The position numbers were made by a program, and so were the translations under genes. The notes beneath the pieces were generated by a model. The model was not told where the DNA came from. It saw nothing but the letters and a program-made list of their open reading frames with translations, and ran no database searches. DNA of 64,000 bases, taken from the NCBI GenBank assembly GCA_022702545.1, contig JAHRBC010000007.1:2294001-2358000 (forward strand), in the 5' to 3' direction. Source of the DNA: Phycomyces nitens. Taxonomy: Eukaryota > Mucoromycota > Mucoromycetes > Mucorales > Phycomycetaceae. This document shows positions 33,467 through 46,314 of this stretch, in pieces. Each line of letters starts with the position of its first letter. The first letter of the stretch is position 1.

Positions 33467-34752
33467 TCAAACCCTGTAGCTATCCAATTCGCAATCTTTG
33501 GTCGATAATAGACTTGTTTGACCTATGTACATACATTAATATATATATTTTATTTATATATATATATTTATATCAATTTATTTTTACTACCTTAACATCC
33601 ATACAAAATATATCTAAATACAAATAACAAGATTATCAATATTAATCAAACCTATTTTCTCTGGGCTTTTTATTTCAAAACTTTGATGTGGTTAGCAAAG
33701 CTATAAAATTTATAGTCTAAAATATAAATAATTTGTATAGCACAAAGGCCTATTTTCTCGAAAGAAACCTCTTTTCTTTGCATTTGGGAAAACCTTGATA
33801 CCGTAAAAAAAACAGATATTGTCCAAAAAGCCAGTATACCTTTGCCGCTTTCTCCAATTTCATTAAAGGTTCGTGTGTTCATATCTCCAAAACATGATCA
33901 AAATATAAAATATCTCTTGTAATGTCTGTGTATACCGATATTGGACTTATTACACACTTTTTTTATCTTTATCAACTACTGGCAGTCTCAAGCTATTTGA
34001 TCAGACAACAGACTTTGGTTGGCCCATTACCAGAAATGGGCTGCACTAACAGAGTTGTATTGTATATTTTGTGAAATTATAAGATCCAACTAAAAGTATA
34101 CTCTTTTACAAGGCGTTTCTTGGATTTACTAATATCTAAAAATCACATCAGTTGTCACAAAAAGATTTTTATAAAATAAATTAACCATGAGATCTCGAAC
34201 CCTCTTGGCATCCTTGGCAATTGTTCCCAGCTAAATCGTGCCGTTTCTATTAATGATATTTTAAATATTTTTATACAAAGAGTTTTCTGGACAGAATCTT
34301 TTATTCAGTCATTTATAATCATATACTATCATGAACCAATTCGATCCATGTTTCTGTTCTACAGTTTCTCTTATTTATCAAACCAGTTCCATATTTTCTT
34401 TTCTATTTTAATTTAGCGGAAGCATCTATACAAATATAGTTACAGGTGCTGCTGACATGACACGATAAATATATATATATTCCATTTTACCAACCATTTA
34501 AAAATATTATATGTCAAGGAGCGTTTGAAAAAATGCTGCTGTTCTTTTTTTTTCAGAAAAAAAAAGAGTATTAAATAATTCATATCGAACATTTTGTTGC
34601 GGAAAACTAGGAGATAAACCTCAGAATCGCAAAAAAATATATAATCTAAATACTATATACTTTATGTATTTTAGCGCAAAAATAATTTATAGAATTCACC
34701 ACATAAAACTGGTGATGTAGGATGTGGGACTCAGCTAGCCAATGTAACGATG
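33467..34752. other. Intergenic, no gene seen
   Basis: AT-rich with long TA/AT runs at 33539-33570. At about 34190-34250 on the minus strand a GGTTCGAG segment preceded by TTTAGCTGGG resembles Pol III B and A boxes, but no tRNA fold could be drawn. Confidence 0.45.
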
Positions 34753-35500
34753 AAATAATGAGTTGGTCTAAACAATAGAGATACCAAAGCATGTACTTTG
34801 CTACACTATTTCAATAGAAGATATTTGAAACGGTGCCTACAAAATATTTTCTAGTCTTTTTTTTTTTCAGGCACAAAAACCCTTTTCTAAAAGAATTGCT
34901 TGGGAATAAAACCGTTTAGTAGAAATAAGTATCCAGAAAAGTAGATCTTGGTTGAATCACTTTAGACATCACACATAAATCTCTAGATCAATAAAGAGTA
35001 GGTACAAACAGTTGAGAGGTATCTTGGTAATTTGAACTGCTGGTTACAATCTATTGCACTAGTAACTGGTCCAATGTTGTAAGTATTATGTTACTGAAAC
35101 TACCGAGATATTTGCCAGTTGAGTATCCGCGTAAATTGCTGTTACTATTCCACTGTCTGGCAATTTCGCTAATGAAATTGAGGGCGACTAGAGACAACTT
35201 ACAGGTACTAACCATGCCAAGTAATATCATGATAAATCAGTTGGTATTTCACTCTAGACTCATTATTCTTTGCTTGGCACAAATAAAAACAGTCAGGTTT
35301 GAATTAGATCAAGCGAATCAATTTTATGTGGTGTCTTTTCCACAAGAAATTATGTAAGAATGGGATATTCTTGATTTACCTAAACCACATACCCATACGT
35401 ACATAGAATGTACTTGTGTAAATGTTGAATAGATATCACTAGAGTAACCCAATTGCGAGCTTAGTATGGAATATATTCCCCTACAAGTTAATCCATAAAT
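34753..35500 (+). repeat. Long inverted repeat, left arm
   Basis: 34753-35284 plus 35452-35500 match the reverse complement of 36420-36999 at about 96-97 percent by eye. A 167-bp block (35285-35451) is present only in this arm. Open frames in both arms (MLLKLPRYLPVEYPRKLLLL...) reflect the shared DNA and are not a recognised protein. Could be an inverted solo-LTR pair or a foldback element. Confidence 0.85.
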
Positions 35501-36419
35501 TCAATAAAATATTATTTAATTATTCTATCATGATATCTATACTGGCCATAAATGTGCCTTGAGCAAAGTAACTAGTCTAGAATATTCTGAGTAAATCTTT
35601 GAAATTCAATGCTATAATATATCTTGCATTTTAACGCTAATCATTACACTTGTCTTTAATTATAAAAAAGTGCACATGTATACATCTCGAGAAAACATAC
35701 ATTGCATTTGTTCTCAAAGTCTTTCCATGTTGGACTGAAATTTGAGCTTGTTGCACAATAATAAAATATCCTTCTAGAACCTTGTCCACTTTACAAAATA
35801 TTCGTATTTAATTCCTTTCCCAAATGGATATCTTGTACTGAACAGTGACAATCAGCTCTCCAATCTTTTTAATTAAATTGGTATTTACATATCGAGCAAA
35901 TTTCTACATATAGCAAAAATATGCTTTTGAAGATTTAACCGGGTATAAAAATCCGATTCAGAGATAGACACAACATTTATTTGGGATGATTAATGTGCAT
36001 TATATTTTTTTTAAAAAAAATAAAAATAAAAATAAATAAATTTTGTCACACTGATAGAGCATACGTTGCATTTCTGGGATAAATTGTATTTTAATTGTTG
36101 ACGTCTTTTGAAACTTATAGGTAAACTAGTACTTTTGGTCGGTACAAAAGGTCCGAATATATGGATTATATCGTTCAAGGGGGAAAATTGCAATCGGGCA
36201 TCATGGGCGTAATAATTAATATTTACAGCACTGTTGCGTAAGAAAGCCTTTATTATTATTATTGAAATAATTAATATTTTTCAATAGCATCAGATAATAC
36301 ATTCAATGTCAATTGATATTCCAAGGTGAAATATGTATTTAAAACATGTATATAAACATATCTTATATGAAAGGTACAACATTACTACTGCTAATAAGGA
36401 AAGAGTCGCCTGAAAATTC
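35501..36419. other. Spacer between inverted-repeat arms
   Basis: About 0.9 kb of AT-rich DNA with a T8A8 tract (36005-36020) and no coding frame that I accept. Confidence 0.5.
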
Positions 36420-36999
36420 CGGATTTACGGATCGACTTGTAGGGAAATCTATTCCATACTAAGCTTACAATTTGTGCCAAGCAAAGAATACTGAGTCTAG
36501 AGGCAAATTCCAACTGATTTATCATGATATTACTTGGCATGGTTAGTATCTGTAGGTTGTCTCTAGTCGCCCTCAATTTCATTAGCGAAATTGCCAGACA
36601 GTGGAATAGTAACAGCAATTTACGCGGATACTCAACTGGCAAATATCTCGGTAGTTTCAGTAACATAATACTTACAACATTGGACCAGTTACTAGTGCAA
36701 TAGATTGTAACCAGCAGTTCACATTACCAAGATACCTCTCAACTATTTGTACCTACTCTTTATTGATCTAGAGATTTAAGTGTGATGTCTAAAGTGATTC
36801 AACTAGGATCTACTTTTCTAGATACTTATTTCTAATAAACGGTTTTATTCCCAAGCAATTCTTTTAGCAAAGGGTTTTTGTGCCTGAAAAAAAAAGACTA
36901 GAAAATATTTTGTAGGCACCGTTTCAAATATCTTCTATTGAAATAGTGTAGCAAAGTACATGCCTTGGTATCTCTATTGTTTAGACCAACTCATTATTT
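36420..36999 (-). repeat. Long inverted repeat, right arm
   Basis: Reverse complement of the left arm. Outer ends of both arms start AAATAATGAGTTGG. Lacks the 167-bp block of the left arm, so either an insertion on the left or a deletion here. Confidence 0.85.
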
Positions 37000-39849
37000 T
37001 ATTGCCGTCTTGCTTAGCAAAAACAAAATGATATTATTTGCGTGTAGCAGTATTATCAAAAGAACAGTTATAATGATATATTAATTAAGCACAACTACCT
37101 TCTTGCATACCAAAGGGCAAAATCACACTTGATCTTTTTTAATTCTTATTCTTATTTATATTTAATGGTAGCCAACAGCCCAATACAATAAAATATATTC
37201 TAATCTTTCATATTCGTTTGGAAATATTCTGAGGCGCTGGTTACAAAAGAAAGTTCCAGTTGTCAATATAATTACATGGGAAAAACAGTTTCTGCTTTTA
37301 AGAGTGTTGCTTTGTTCAAAAATACACTAGCTGGCAATACGTATCTATTGTATTGTCAAAAACTATGGCAGTTTTTGAAAAAGAAACTAGTTATAATTCA
37401 ATATTCTCAACATTATATATTATGTTGAATTTAACGAAAAACAGTGATACATGTATTTGTAGAGAGAAAACAGATTTTATTCAACTTTTCATGAACTATT
37501 TCTACTTTAATTTCTACGCAATGGTTTACTCTGGGAGTAGAACATTTAATATTTAGGCATAATAATATATATTGTTTTAATTTATAGTCTCTTTTTACTT
37601 TTCTTATAACATATTGATAACACTTATTAGCACGAGAATTATTCAAAATAAAATCTGCACTTTGTGTATTCTCGGCGATAGGTTTAAGAGCCAATTGGTG
37701 AGAATGAGGGGATGAATAATAAAAGACATTGGATTACATTTATTCTTGTGAATTGACAGTTCAGGTTTTGATAATACATTTGCAAGTACCGATCTATAGT
37801 GCTGTAATATGCCAATACCAAAATATAGGCTGTCAAATAGCCAACTATCCATAATTTAGTCCCCTTTTGTTGAGGTTGCTTTCCAACTGTCATTGTGTTT
37901 CACTTTAAAAATAAGCATCGACTGAATAGTTAGCCAAGAGACTTTGTGATTTATCTCTCTCTCTCTTGTAAATATATAAAGGCAAAATATGCTTACTGAA
38001 AGATATTGTCTATATAAATATCAGCCGGTCTGCTTATCATTAAGCACCTTATTTTCTTAACCATTTGCATATACCCATTGTGCTTTCTGTTTAATCGCGG
38101 ATGACAAGGTTTCTATCAAAGAACATCTGTGACACTAGTTGAAGTTTAGTGAATATTATATATCTTATTGGTCCATCTAAACTTCTTGATGATTTTTTTT
38201 CTTCTCGTCCTCTGATAGATAAAATTTCTAAACTCGCTTAGGCCTGAGGTTGGTACCTGTATTAAGTTGGTGCGACCTTTTGATTACACCGGGGTTAAAT
38301 AGATATTTATCAAATCTTTAGAGATCCGAGGAACATTGTTCTATTGCATATATGATCTTAAAACATACCTTGCCGGCTACAATTACATGCACAATATTTA
38401 ATTTCAATTTATTTTTAATAGAGAAAAAAAAGATAGGGTAAAGTTTGTGAGATATGTTCAGTAAACAAAATGGCTAGGGAATAGGCAAGAAAAGGAACTT
38501 TTGTTATATTTTGGAGATTTACTACAAAGGTAGATCGAATATTTAACTGGTAATCTTTTATAGTTTGATTACAACCAAACTTTTAATTATTTGGGGATTG
38601 CATACTATAACTTGATTTCAAAACCAAACGTTCAATATCAACTACGAAAACAAGACCACTCAATTGACAATACTAGAGAATTGTTTGGTTTACATGATAT
38701 AAATCTAGAGACTAAATTGCTTTTCTGGTTTTTGATAAAGATGGTATTGGCAGTTGAGTATTCAATGGGTGGCTGCGCAATAATGCTTGTAAATTAGCAA
38801 TGGTATCAATGATCTCTCGTGCAATGGTACAGCATGAATTGTGAACCACAGATATTCATCTATACTCCATTGGCGCTTTATTTTATTTTTCGATCGACCT
38901 TTTAATAAGAATTGTCAAATCTTCTTGTTATTACCAAAAAGAAAAAGGGTTTAAGTAGGCCAATGATTAATGGAACAAGCGATACCTGGTGGGATATTCA
39001 AATAGCTCTAATAATCTGACTCGAGAGTCTTGTTTTGTTATAGGGAGTCAAGAAGTACCTGTTTTCTCTATATTTAGGAGCCTTGATAAACCATAAACCC
39101 TTTAAATGGGATTGCTACACTTTGGGTGTTACAGTATAGGTATTAAAAGGGTTAATAATGGATTTTTATCGACTGTCTGATACTTTGTGTGACGAAAATG
39201 GAGTCAACTTTAATATAATTACGCTATATTTGGATGAGCAAGCTATCAAGTAGCGTGTAACAGCAACCGTATCTAGGTAAGACTATGTTTATGCATATAT
39301 ATATTTTTTTAAAAAAAGATCATAGGACAAGCTCTATCAAGCACTGTGATCAAGATTACTTTTGGGTAAAATGACTCTAAATGGAAACAAACATTTTGTG
39401 CAATATATAATTTCAAGAACTATTGCTTGTCTTTATCAAATAGCAAAGTGGATTGTCTTGAGGACCATTAAAAACATGCACGCTAGACTCTCCAAAGAAT
39501 AATTGTATCTGGATTCGTTGTGAGGTCATGTCAATATTTTCTCTATTGCAAAACAATGCAAGACGATCCCTAGTCCGAAAAGGACGATCATTTCTGTACA
39601 TCCAAAAGACTTTCTGGGGAATACAGAAATATTAAGACCATCTGAATACAAGAGATACATGGCACAACAATAGCTTATGAAAGCTAGACCATTTGGCACA
39701 ATAATAATAATAGTAAAAAGGCGTTTTATGATGAGTTTATTATTTATAGACTTTACAGCAACTAATCTTATTGAACAAACAATATAAAAGGGTTCTTTGC
39801 TCAGTTTGTAAAATCTCCATCAGCTTCTTTATTTTGTTTTATATATTTC
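37000..39849. other. Gene-poor region upstream of the carboxypeptidase
   Basis: AT-rich. A T7A7 tract lies at 39304-39317. One minus-strand frame (37684-37893) is listed separately; otherwise no supported gene. Confidence 0.5.
37684..37893 (-). CDS. Possible small single-span membrane protein, 69 aa
   Basis: ATG with an A at -3, then MTVGKQPQQKGTKLWIVGYL and a hydrophobic span (LTAYILVLAYYS), followed by DRYLQMYYQNL. The C-terminal third looks like non-coding translation, so a splice before it is possible. No family recognised. Confidence 0.2.
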   Translation of the reverse strand: MTVGKQPQQKGTKLWIVGYLTAYILVLAYYSTIDRYLQMYYQNLNCQFTRINVIQCLLLFIPSFSPIGS

Positions 39850-41890
39850 ATGAAGTTGTTTACTCCAGCATCTCGCCTCTGTCTGGCCGTCCTGACTGTT
39901 TGTCTGGGGCCTTTTATGGCATCGGCTGCTCCTGCAGAGAATATAGGCACAAGTCATAGATTTGTCAGTAAGATCAGCATTGGCCATTCTCTTGTCTTTT
40001 CCAAGCCCAAATATTGTGATACTACTGTGGTTCAGGTAAGATGATAAAAAAAACCAGATGCCTGCAATCTTTATTCTTATTCAATCTTGAATCTATCAAG
40101 TACTCTGGCTATCTCAATGTTGGAACAAATGACAATTACTTTTTCTGGTTCTTTGAAAGCAGAACCTCACCTTCTACTGCACCCCTTACTGTCTGGCTAA
40201 ATGGTGGCCCTGGGTGCTCTAGTATGATGTAAGTAAAAAAAAAATCGATTGTCTGCCCTGATATGAATTTTAAATGCGGCCTCATGTCTGTTTCTGCAGT
40301 GGGCTTTTCCAAGAACTTGGTCCTTGCCGAGTTGCCTCTTCTGGAGCCTCGGCCACCTACAACCCTTCCAGCTGGAACAAAGTCAGCAATGTCCTCTTTT
40401 TTGATCAGGTATATTTTAGCTGTCTGAATTCCTGGCCTGGTACCAAGTGCTTACTCTTTAACTTAGCCTGCAACTGTTGGATTCTCGTATGGCAGCGATC
40501 AAGTCTATAGCACCGATGATGCTGCAGTCATTTCCTACAAGTTTCTCCAGCTTTTCTACGAAGCCTTTCCTGTCTACAGCTCTCTTCCATTGCATTTCTT
40601 TGGAGAATCGTACGGTGGCCATTATATCCCTAGCTTTGCGGACTATATTGTCGAGCAGAACAAGTTGGTTGCTGCCTCTTCTTCTTCTCAAGCAAAGATC
40701 ATCCCGCTCAAATCAATTGGCGTCGGAAATGGATGGACAAACCCCTTGATTCAACAGTGCGTACCTTTGTATAGACTAAATGATCTGTGGGAGTTACTGA
40801 TAGCTGTTTATCTTTATAGTAAATACAGTGTCACGATGGCATGCAACTCTTCATGTGGGTTTAATATACTATAATACATTAACCAAAGACTAATACTTTA
40901 TCACCAGATGGATCTGTATTGTCCACATCCAACTGCAACACCATGACCAAAAACTACCCTAAATGCGCCACCTTGAGTAAGCAAACAAATGAATAGGGTT
41001 GAAAAGAATGACCAAATTAAATCAATCATCTTAGCCCAAAAGTGTTACGACACTGGTACTGACAGCGATTGTGTCGCTGCCAACAGTTATTGCACCAACA
41101 GTTTGCAATATATATACCAATCTTCTGGAAAGAGTGTATACGATGTTCGCCACACCAGTAGCACTGATGATGTTCCAGAATATTATCTCAACTTCCTTGC
41201 AGACTCGACTGTAATGGCTGCCATTGGTGCCAAATCTGACTATGTTGAATGCTCAGATAGCTCGGTAAGGACTACACAGAGCTTTCTATTGGCACTTACT
41301 CATACTGTTTAATAGTTTGACCATATCAGTAGTACTGGCGACAGGTAACAAGATTTCTTTAGATTGCAAGTATTAAATATTTTTTTTTTTTTTTTTTTAG
41401 TTCTCGCAACTTTGCTCCATATGTCGCCAACCTCCTCAACGCTGGTGTTCGTGTGCTTATATACGCTGGTGATGCAGATTATATCTGCAACTGGGTAAGA
41501 TGTCATGGCTATTTATTATTAGTTTTGCCCTACATATCAGCCCAAATACTGACTTTCTTGTGCATCTCTTGGTTAGTACGGAAACTATGCATGGTCTTCT
41601 CAGCTTTCCTTCAATGGCTCGAGTACTTATCAGGCTCAGTCGCTCCACTCATGGAAGGTGAACGGAAAGGAAGTCGGACAGGCCCAGTCTGGCTCAAACC
41701 TTAGCTTTGTTCGAGTGTATGGCGCTGGTCATGAGGTAAATAAGACTAGATGTTTGCATAGCCTACGCATGAGGGTGTCTGTGGGCAATTTTAATTAAAC
41801 GGTTTGGTTTTGCAATAGGTGCCTTATTACCAACCCGAGGCGTCATTGAGCATGTTTACGACCTGGGTTAATGGAGCCTCATTCTATTAA
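39850..41890 (+). CDS. Serine carboxypeptidase (peptidase S10), secreted or vacuolar
   Basis: Removes C-terminal residues at acid pH. Eleven exons: 39850-40035, 40101-40228, 40300-40408, 40467-40756, 40820-40854, 40908-40976, 41035-41264, 41316-41344, 41401-41494, 41577-41735, 41819-41890; 466 aa. Signal peptide [20 protein letters not shown]. Substrate-binding [11 protein letters not shown], then [11 protein letters not shown] with the nucleophilic Ser, [12 protein letters not shown] with the catalytic Asp, and [16 protein letters not shown] with the catalytic His. All triad residues are present, so it should be active. Several Cys pairs suggest disulfides. Exon sizes are small (29 and 35 nt included) but phases agree throughout. 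Confidence 0.93.
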
Positions 41891-42163
41891 TCAAGACACT
41901 CGGAATAGCTTACCATTATGGTAAATCTGTACACTGTCAATACAGCCCAGATGATAATTATTAGTATTATTAGTATTAGTATTGTTATTATTGTTATAGC
42001 TTATATAATTTATTAGCAGCCATAATCACAGGGAATTACGTGAAAATAAAATATTGGATTTATACGCACAGGAATGAATGATGTTATATACATGTTTGTT
42101 TAATGCTAAAAGGGTATGCAAAATGAATGGTTTGATGATTAAGAGGGGTCTATTCTGGATACA

Positions 42164-45091
42164 TTATCCTAGGTACTTGAAAAGGGTCCTTTCGTGTAGT
42201 TTGTCATAAAATTCCATGTGGGTCTCAAGCTCTTGTTCCTTACTCAACTGATCCTCGTAATCTGATTCTCCCTCGTCAGACTCCTCCTCATAATCTGAAT
42301 ATTCATAAATATCCTCTTCCATGCTACTATCCGATGACTCCGTCTGGGATTCTCTTGTATCGGTTTCCACAAGATCGTCATTTTTTTCAAAAGTCTTGGG
42401 AGCAGTTCTGCTTCGATACAGGGTGCCGGTTCCATCTGGCCTCAGAATGGATACATGCTTTGTATGGGTATATGCCAAGTCATAACCCAATCGGCTTGGA
42501 AGCTTTCTCATAAATTTCTTTGACACTTTTTTATATCGTTTGTCTCCCTCTTGATCCATAGAACCCCATTTTTTAGTCTGATATCTCATTATTGATTTCA
42601 CATCTTCCTTGGTAACGTAATATGCCTATTAAACAGTAAGTTAATAATCATGAAAAGTTCCAAAATACTATAAATCTAGGCTTACATTATCATTATACTC
42701 AACATCAGTGTCTTGAGAACTATCCGTATCATACAGTACGATCGTTTCCCTAGGCTTTGTAGGTTTTTTTCTATTGTTAAAAGATGCGGTATATAACATT
42801 TGCATCGTAGACTTTAAGAGATCGACTAGTTCTCTGTAGAATAGTACGATAAACCCGCGTGTTATTTGTGCGTATGGATTTTGTAGATAGACACTGAAAA
42901 AGAGCATTAGTCGATAGCCTTTTTGAACATTTGGATATTTTTTGTGAGTAAACACTTACTGGGCTGCCATGGATGACATATTCCAGACATCAAACATCTC
43001 TTGGGCCTTTTCCAAGTCATCCTTTTCATAATCCAAGAAATATTCTTGTGGCATCACACCATCTGTAAAGGTCATCAAGTCTTCGTTCCACTCTTTCTTT
43101 TCGCGCCTTTGTTTTTGTCTGGATAGCTCTTCAAAACATTGGTCATATTCATCATCAGGGGTGTCTGAATCTTCATCTGATGAAATGTCTGGTACTCCGT
43201 ATGCTTTAGGATCTGTAGCATTCAATTGTCTCTTTTTGAAATTAACCCTAGTAGAGCAATCAATTCCTTGCAAATCGGCGTCTTGGATCAAGAAAGCCCA
43301 TTCATCTGCGCGCGATAGACGCTGTGCCTCTCTCTCTTCGACTCCAATCCAATAATCAGATACTTCATGAGCAAATGGTAAACAAGTGTCGGATTCCATG
43401 TCTGTTTCTTCCAATACGCCTAACTCCAATTTTGTTAGGACTTATTCTTTTGATATATTATCGAATAGCCTATTTCTTACCTGATTCAAGAGGGAAATCC
43501 TTTGAACCTTCCCCTAGGACACTCAGATACATACACACTTCATAAATAGTCTTTGTGGGCCCCACTCGTTTATGAATCGCATTGGGTTTCTTGATTCCAC
43601 ACCGTTCAATTGCAGTAAAAAACCGGTTCTTTTCAACTTTAGACCAGAAACTGGCCCCAATAAAAGAGCCTTCCAGTGAAGAATCTACTCCAAACGATTC
43701 GGCTTCAAACCGGGCACTTTCAAACAATTGTCGGTAGGCAACAAACGTCTGATCATACTCGAGGTCCTCAAGGTCTTGGGGTTCAGGCTGGATTCTTTTC
43801 ACGGGCAGTAATTTGCAGCGAACGTCAACTGCACTGTAAATGGCAGGAAAATCGTCAGTGTTCTCAATTTGCTCCAAGATGGATTTTGGAGGGATCCATA
43901 GGTTGGGGTTTAGCTTCTTCAGCTCTTTGATCTCGTTCATTGTCATGGGATTCTTTCTTGCCTTTATAAAAAACTCGTTTTTCTTGTTTTCATAGAGACC
44001 GACCTTGAAATCATAAATCTCCTCATGGGTCAAGTTGGCAATATTTTCACTAGTTGGCTCCAGATCAAGGGTTTTGGTGCAATATTCTTGGATAGTTTTT
44101 GGATACTTGAGAAATGAGGGCATAGTCTTTTTTTTGGAACGAGGTTTGCGGGTAAGACATTTGCGGATAGAACGTTTGCGGGTAGTACGTCGTTTGACAG
44201 GAGGATCCTGATCGTCAGGATCATGTTCAGACATTTGTATATCGTCATTATCTAAATGTTGGTTATTATCCTTAAATGGTTCATTGTCGGCAGTAACAGA
44301 GTCAATAGGGTCCTGGCCAGAAGATTGTGGTTCAGGAAAAGATGCAGAATCATAATAAGCACCTTTTGCACTCTTTTTGTCATTTTCATCGTCTTGGTGG
44401 TCATTCCGAGCATTCTTCTTATTCTTGGATTTGGATATGATTTTCGAGCTCTTTTTGGACTTTTTTCTAGGCTCAAGGGCAAGGGAAGCTGTGTGTTGGT
44501 CTGTAGCCATGGCTCGACTACTGCTTTTTCGATGCTTTTTTGAAGTATGTTTCTCAGAGGACGTCTCGGGTGAAGTGTGGTCTGCCTTTGACTTGGTGGT
44601 TGTGGATCTTTGAATTGAAGTAGTTGGTGGAGTGGATTCATCAACTTTATGAGAATGTGGTTTGGGTTCCTGAACATTTTGTAAATCTTCTTGTTCCGAT
44701 TCTTTCCTGTCTTTTGCTCTCTTTTTCTTCTTCTTCTTCTTTTTATTTTTCGGTATTTCTACATTGTAGCCATTGTCTGCTTGTTTTATATTTATGTCGG
44801 AATCCGCATGTTGATTTTGTTCCAGAGGTAATTGTGGAGAGTTTGGTGGATCGTTTTGTCTAGGTCGAATGGATTGTTTGGTCTGGGGATCTAATGTTTT
44901 GGAGCGTTTGTTTTTGCGATGTTCTAATGAACAGAATTACAATTACAATTAAAAAAAGAAAAAAGGGTAATACGATTATTATTTTGAAATAAATAGAATA
45001 AGAATAAGAAAAAAGGGAATCCTCTGTATCAATCGTTCATTGCCTTGCCTTTGATCTCGCTTTTTCGTTTTTTTAATGGTGTTGAATTCAT
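42164..45091 (-). CDS. RRN5: RNA polymerase I upstream activation factor subunit Rrn5-like (SANT domain)
   Basis: Part of the complex that recruits Pol I factors to rDNA promoters. Exons 45049-45091, 43481-44923, 42960-43419, 42686-42893 and 42164-42625 give 871 aa. Very basic, Lys/Ser-rich N-terminal third with likely nuclear signals (KNKKKKKKKRAKDRK). The Rrn5-type SANT/Myb repeat is GASFWSKVEKNRFFTAIERC followed by GIKKPNAIHKRVGPTKTIYE. Acidic Asp/Glu-rich C-terminus (YSDYEEESDEGESDYED). Intron 1 (44924-45048) is called with a GC donor (GCAAGG), because no GT donor in the first exon keeps the long frame. The much longer length than yeast Rrn5 (363 aa) is notable; the family call rests on the SANT segment. 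Confidence 0.78.
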
Positions 45092-45538
45092 CGCGCTGAA
45101 TATTGGGCGATTGGTCTAGAGTTATTGGCAGTGATTCCTCCAACACCAAGTAAATTAAATATTAATATATCTAAATGTCAATTTTGACTTATTTTCCTTC
45201 TATTTTTTTGTTTTTTTTTGTTTTTTTTTTTTTCGTACTTGGTTTTTATAAAGAGCGGAGATAAAGCCGAGTAAGAAAATATTATTGCAAAACCGTATTG
45301 TATTGTACACTCAAACATGTATATAATAATATCCATGGGTCTTGAAACCATGGCAAATAGGCATTGTTGGCCTACATCACATACTTGGAAAGTTGGGTAC
45401 AGACCATTGTTCATTTGGAGCAGAATGTGCCGCCCGGCCCATTCTTTCAAAATCGATTCAATTTATATTTATATATATTATTATTATTAAAAGAGAGGCA
45501 AGAATTCCTTAAAGACTGCTACTTTCCTCTTGCTCAGA
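45092..45538. promoter_or_regulatory. Bidirectional promoter region (Rrn5-like / AlkB-like)
   Basis: A 447-bp divergent interval, T-rich at 45200-45235. No distinct box stands out. Confidence 0.4.
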
Positions 45539-46289
45539 ATGAAAGACTCGGTCGATTGGGAATCTCTGTTTGGCTCTGACGACGACTCGGTCGATTGGGA
45601 TTCCTTGTTTGGCTCTGAGGGCGAACGATTGGATATACCCGGCCTTCAACTGGTGCCCAATGCCCTTGACCATTCTCAGCAAATGAAAATAGTCGAGGCC
45701 ATTTTGGACACCAATACGTTTGACAGTGGTCAAGTCAATCAGGCAATGTGCTTTGGCAAACTACCGCCCCATCTCGATTGGCTGGCCACACACCTCATTA
45801 CTCATTTTCCACAGCTCTTGCCCAGACATCTCTTGGAACGTGAGCCAGTATTCGACCAGGCGATCCTGAATCTCTATAGTAGAGGTGAGAGATTTGTGGG
45901 TGACAGGCAACCAGGCAGGCATGTAGTAACATGATTTGCAGGTCAAGGGATCATTAGCCATGTCGATCTTCCTCGGTAAGATTGTGGATGATTACACAAT
46001 CGATAATTAATCACAGTGCAGTTTTGAGGATGGGATTATTATCCTGTCATTAATGTCATCCTGCGTAATGACAATGCGTCCTGTGGATGCATCTGATCCC
46101 ACAGAGATTGATGTCTTGCTCAATCCAGGCGATATTCTGGGGCTGTCTGGGCCAGCTCGGTATGATTGGGAACATGGAATCAAACAACGTGAATATGATG
46201 TTGTGGGGGGAGAAAGGATCGATCGAGGCACACGGATCAGCGTGACGTTGCGTAAACTGGTGCCGACAAAATGTCAATCGTGCGATTAA
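45539..46289 (+). CDS. AlkB-like 2-oxoglutarate/Fe(II) dioxygenase
   Basis: Oxidative demethylase/hydroxylase fold. Exons 45539-45884, 45942-45975 and 46022-46289 give 215 aa. Iron ligands: His and Asp in GIISHVDLPRFEDGIIILSL and the distal His in YDWEHGI. The 2-oxoglutarate-binding Arg residues lie in RGTRISVTLRK. This arrangement resembles the ALKBH8-type branch without RRM or methyltransferase domains. The N-terminus carries a 12-residue tandem duplication (DSVDWESLFGSD / DSVDWDSLFGSE). The stop is 25 bases before the next gene's start. Substrate (tRNA, other RNA or protein) cannot be told from sequence. Confidence 0.85.
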
Positions 46290-46314
46290 AAAACAAAATG
46301 AGAAACACATAATA

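Noticed and set aside
34190..34250. A-box and B-box-like motifs suggesting a tRNA or SINE
   Set aside because: Spacing is plausible but stems do not pair; no poly-T terminator in the right place.
35088..36666. Two near-identical frames (MLLKLPRYLPVEYPRKLLLL) as a duplicated gene
   Set aside because: They lie at the same place in both inverted-repeat arms and differ at both ends; the similarity extends well outside the frame, so it reflects DNA duplication.
44252..44677. Alternative 141-codon minus-strand frame overlapping the Rrn5-like exon
   Set aside because: The other frame stays open for 480 codons and joins the SANT domain; this one is a shifted shadow.
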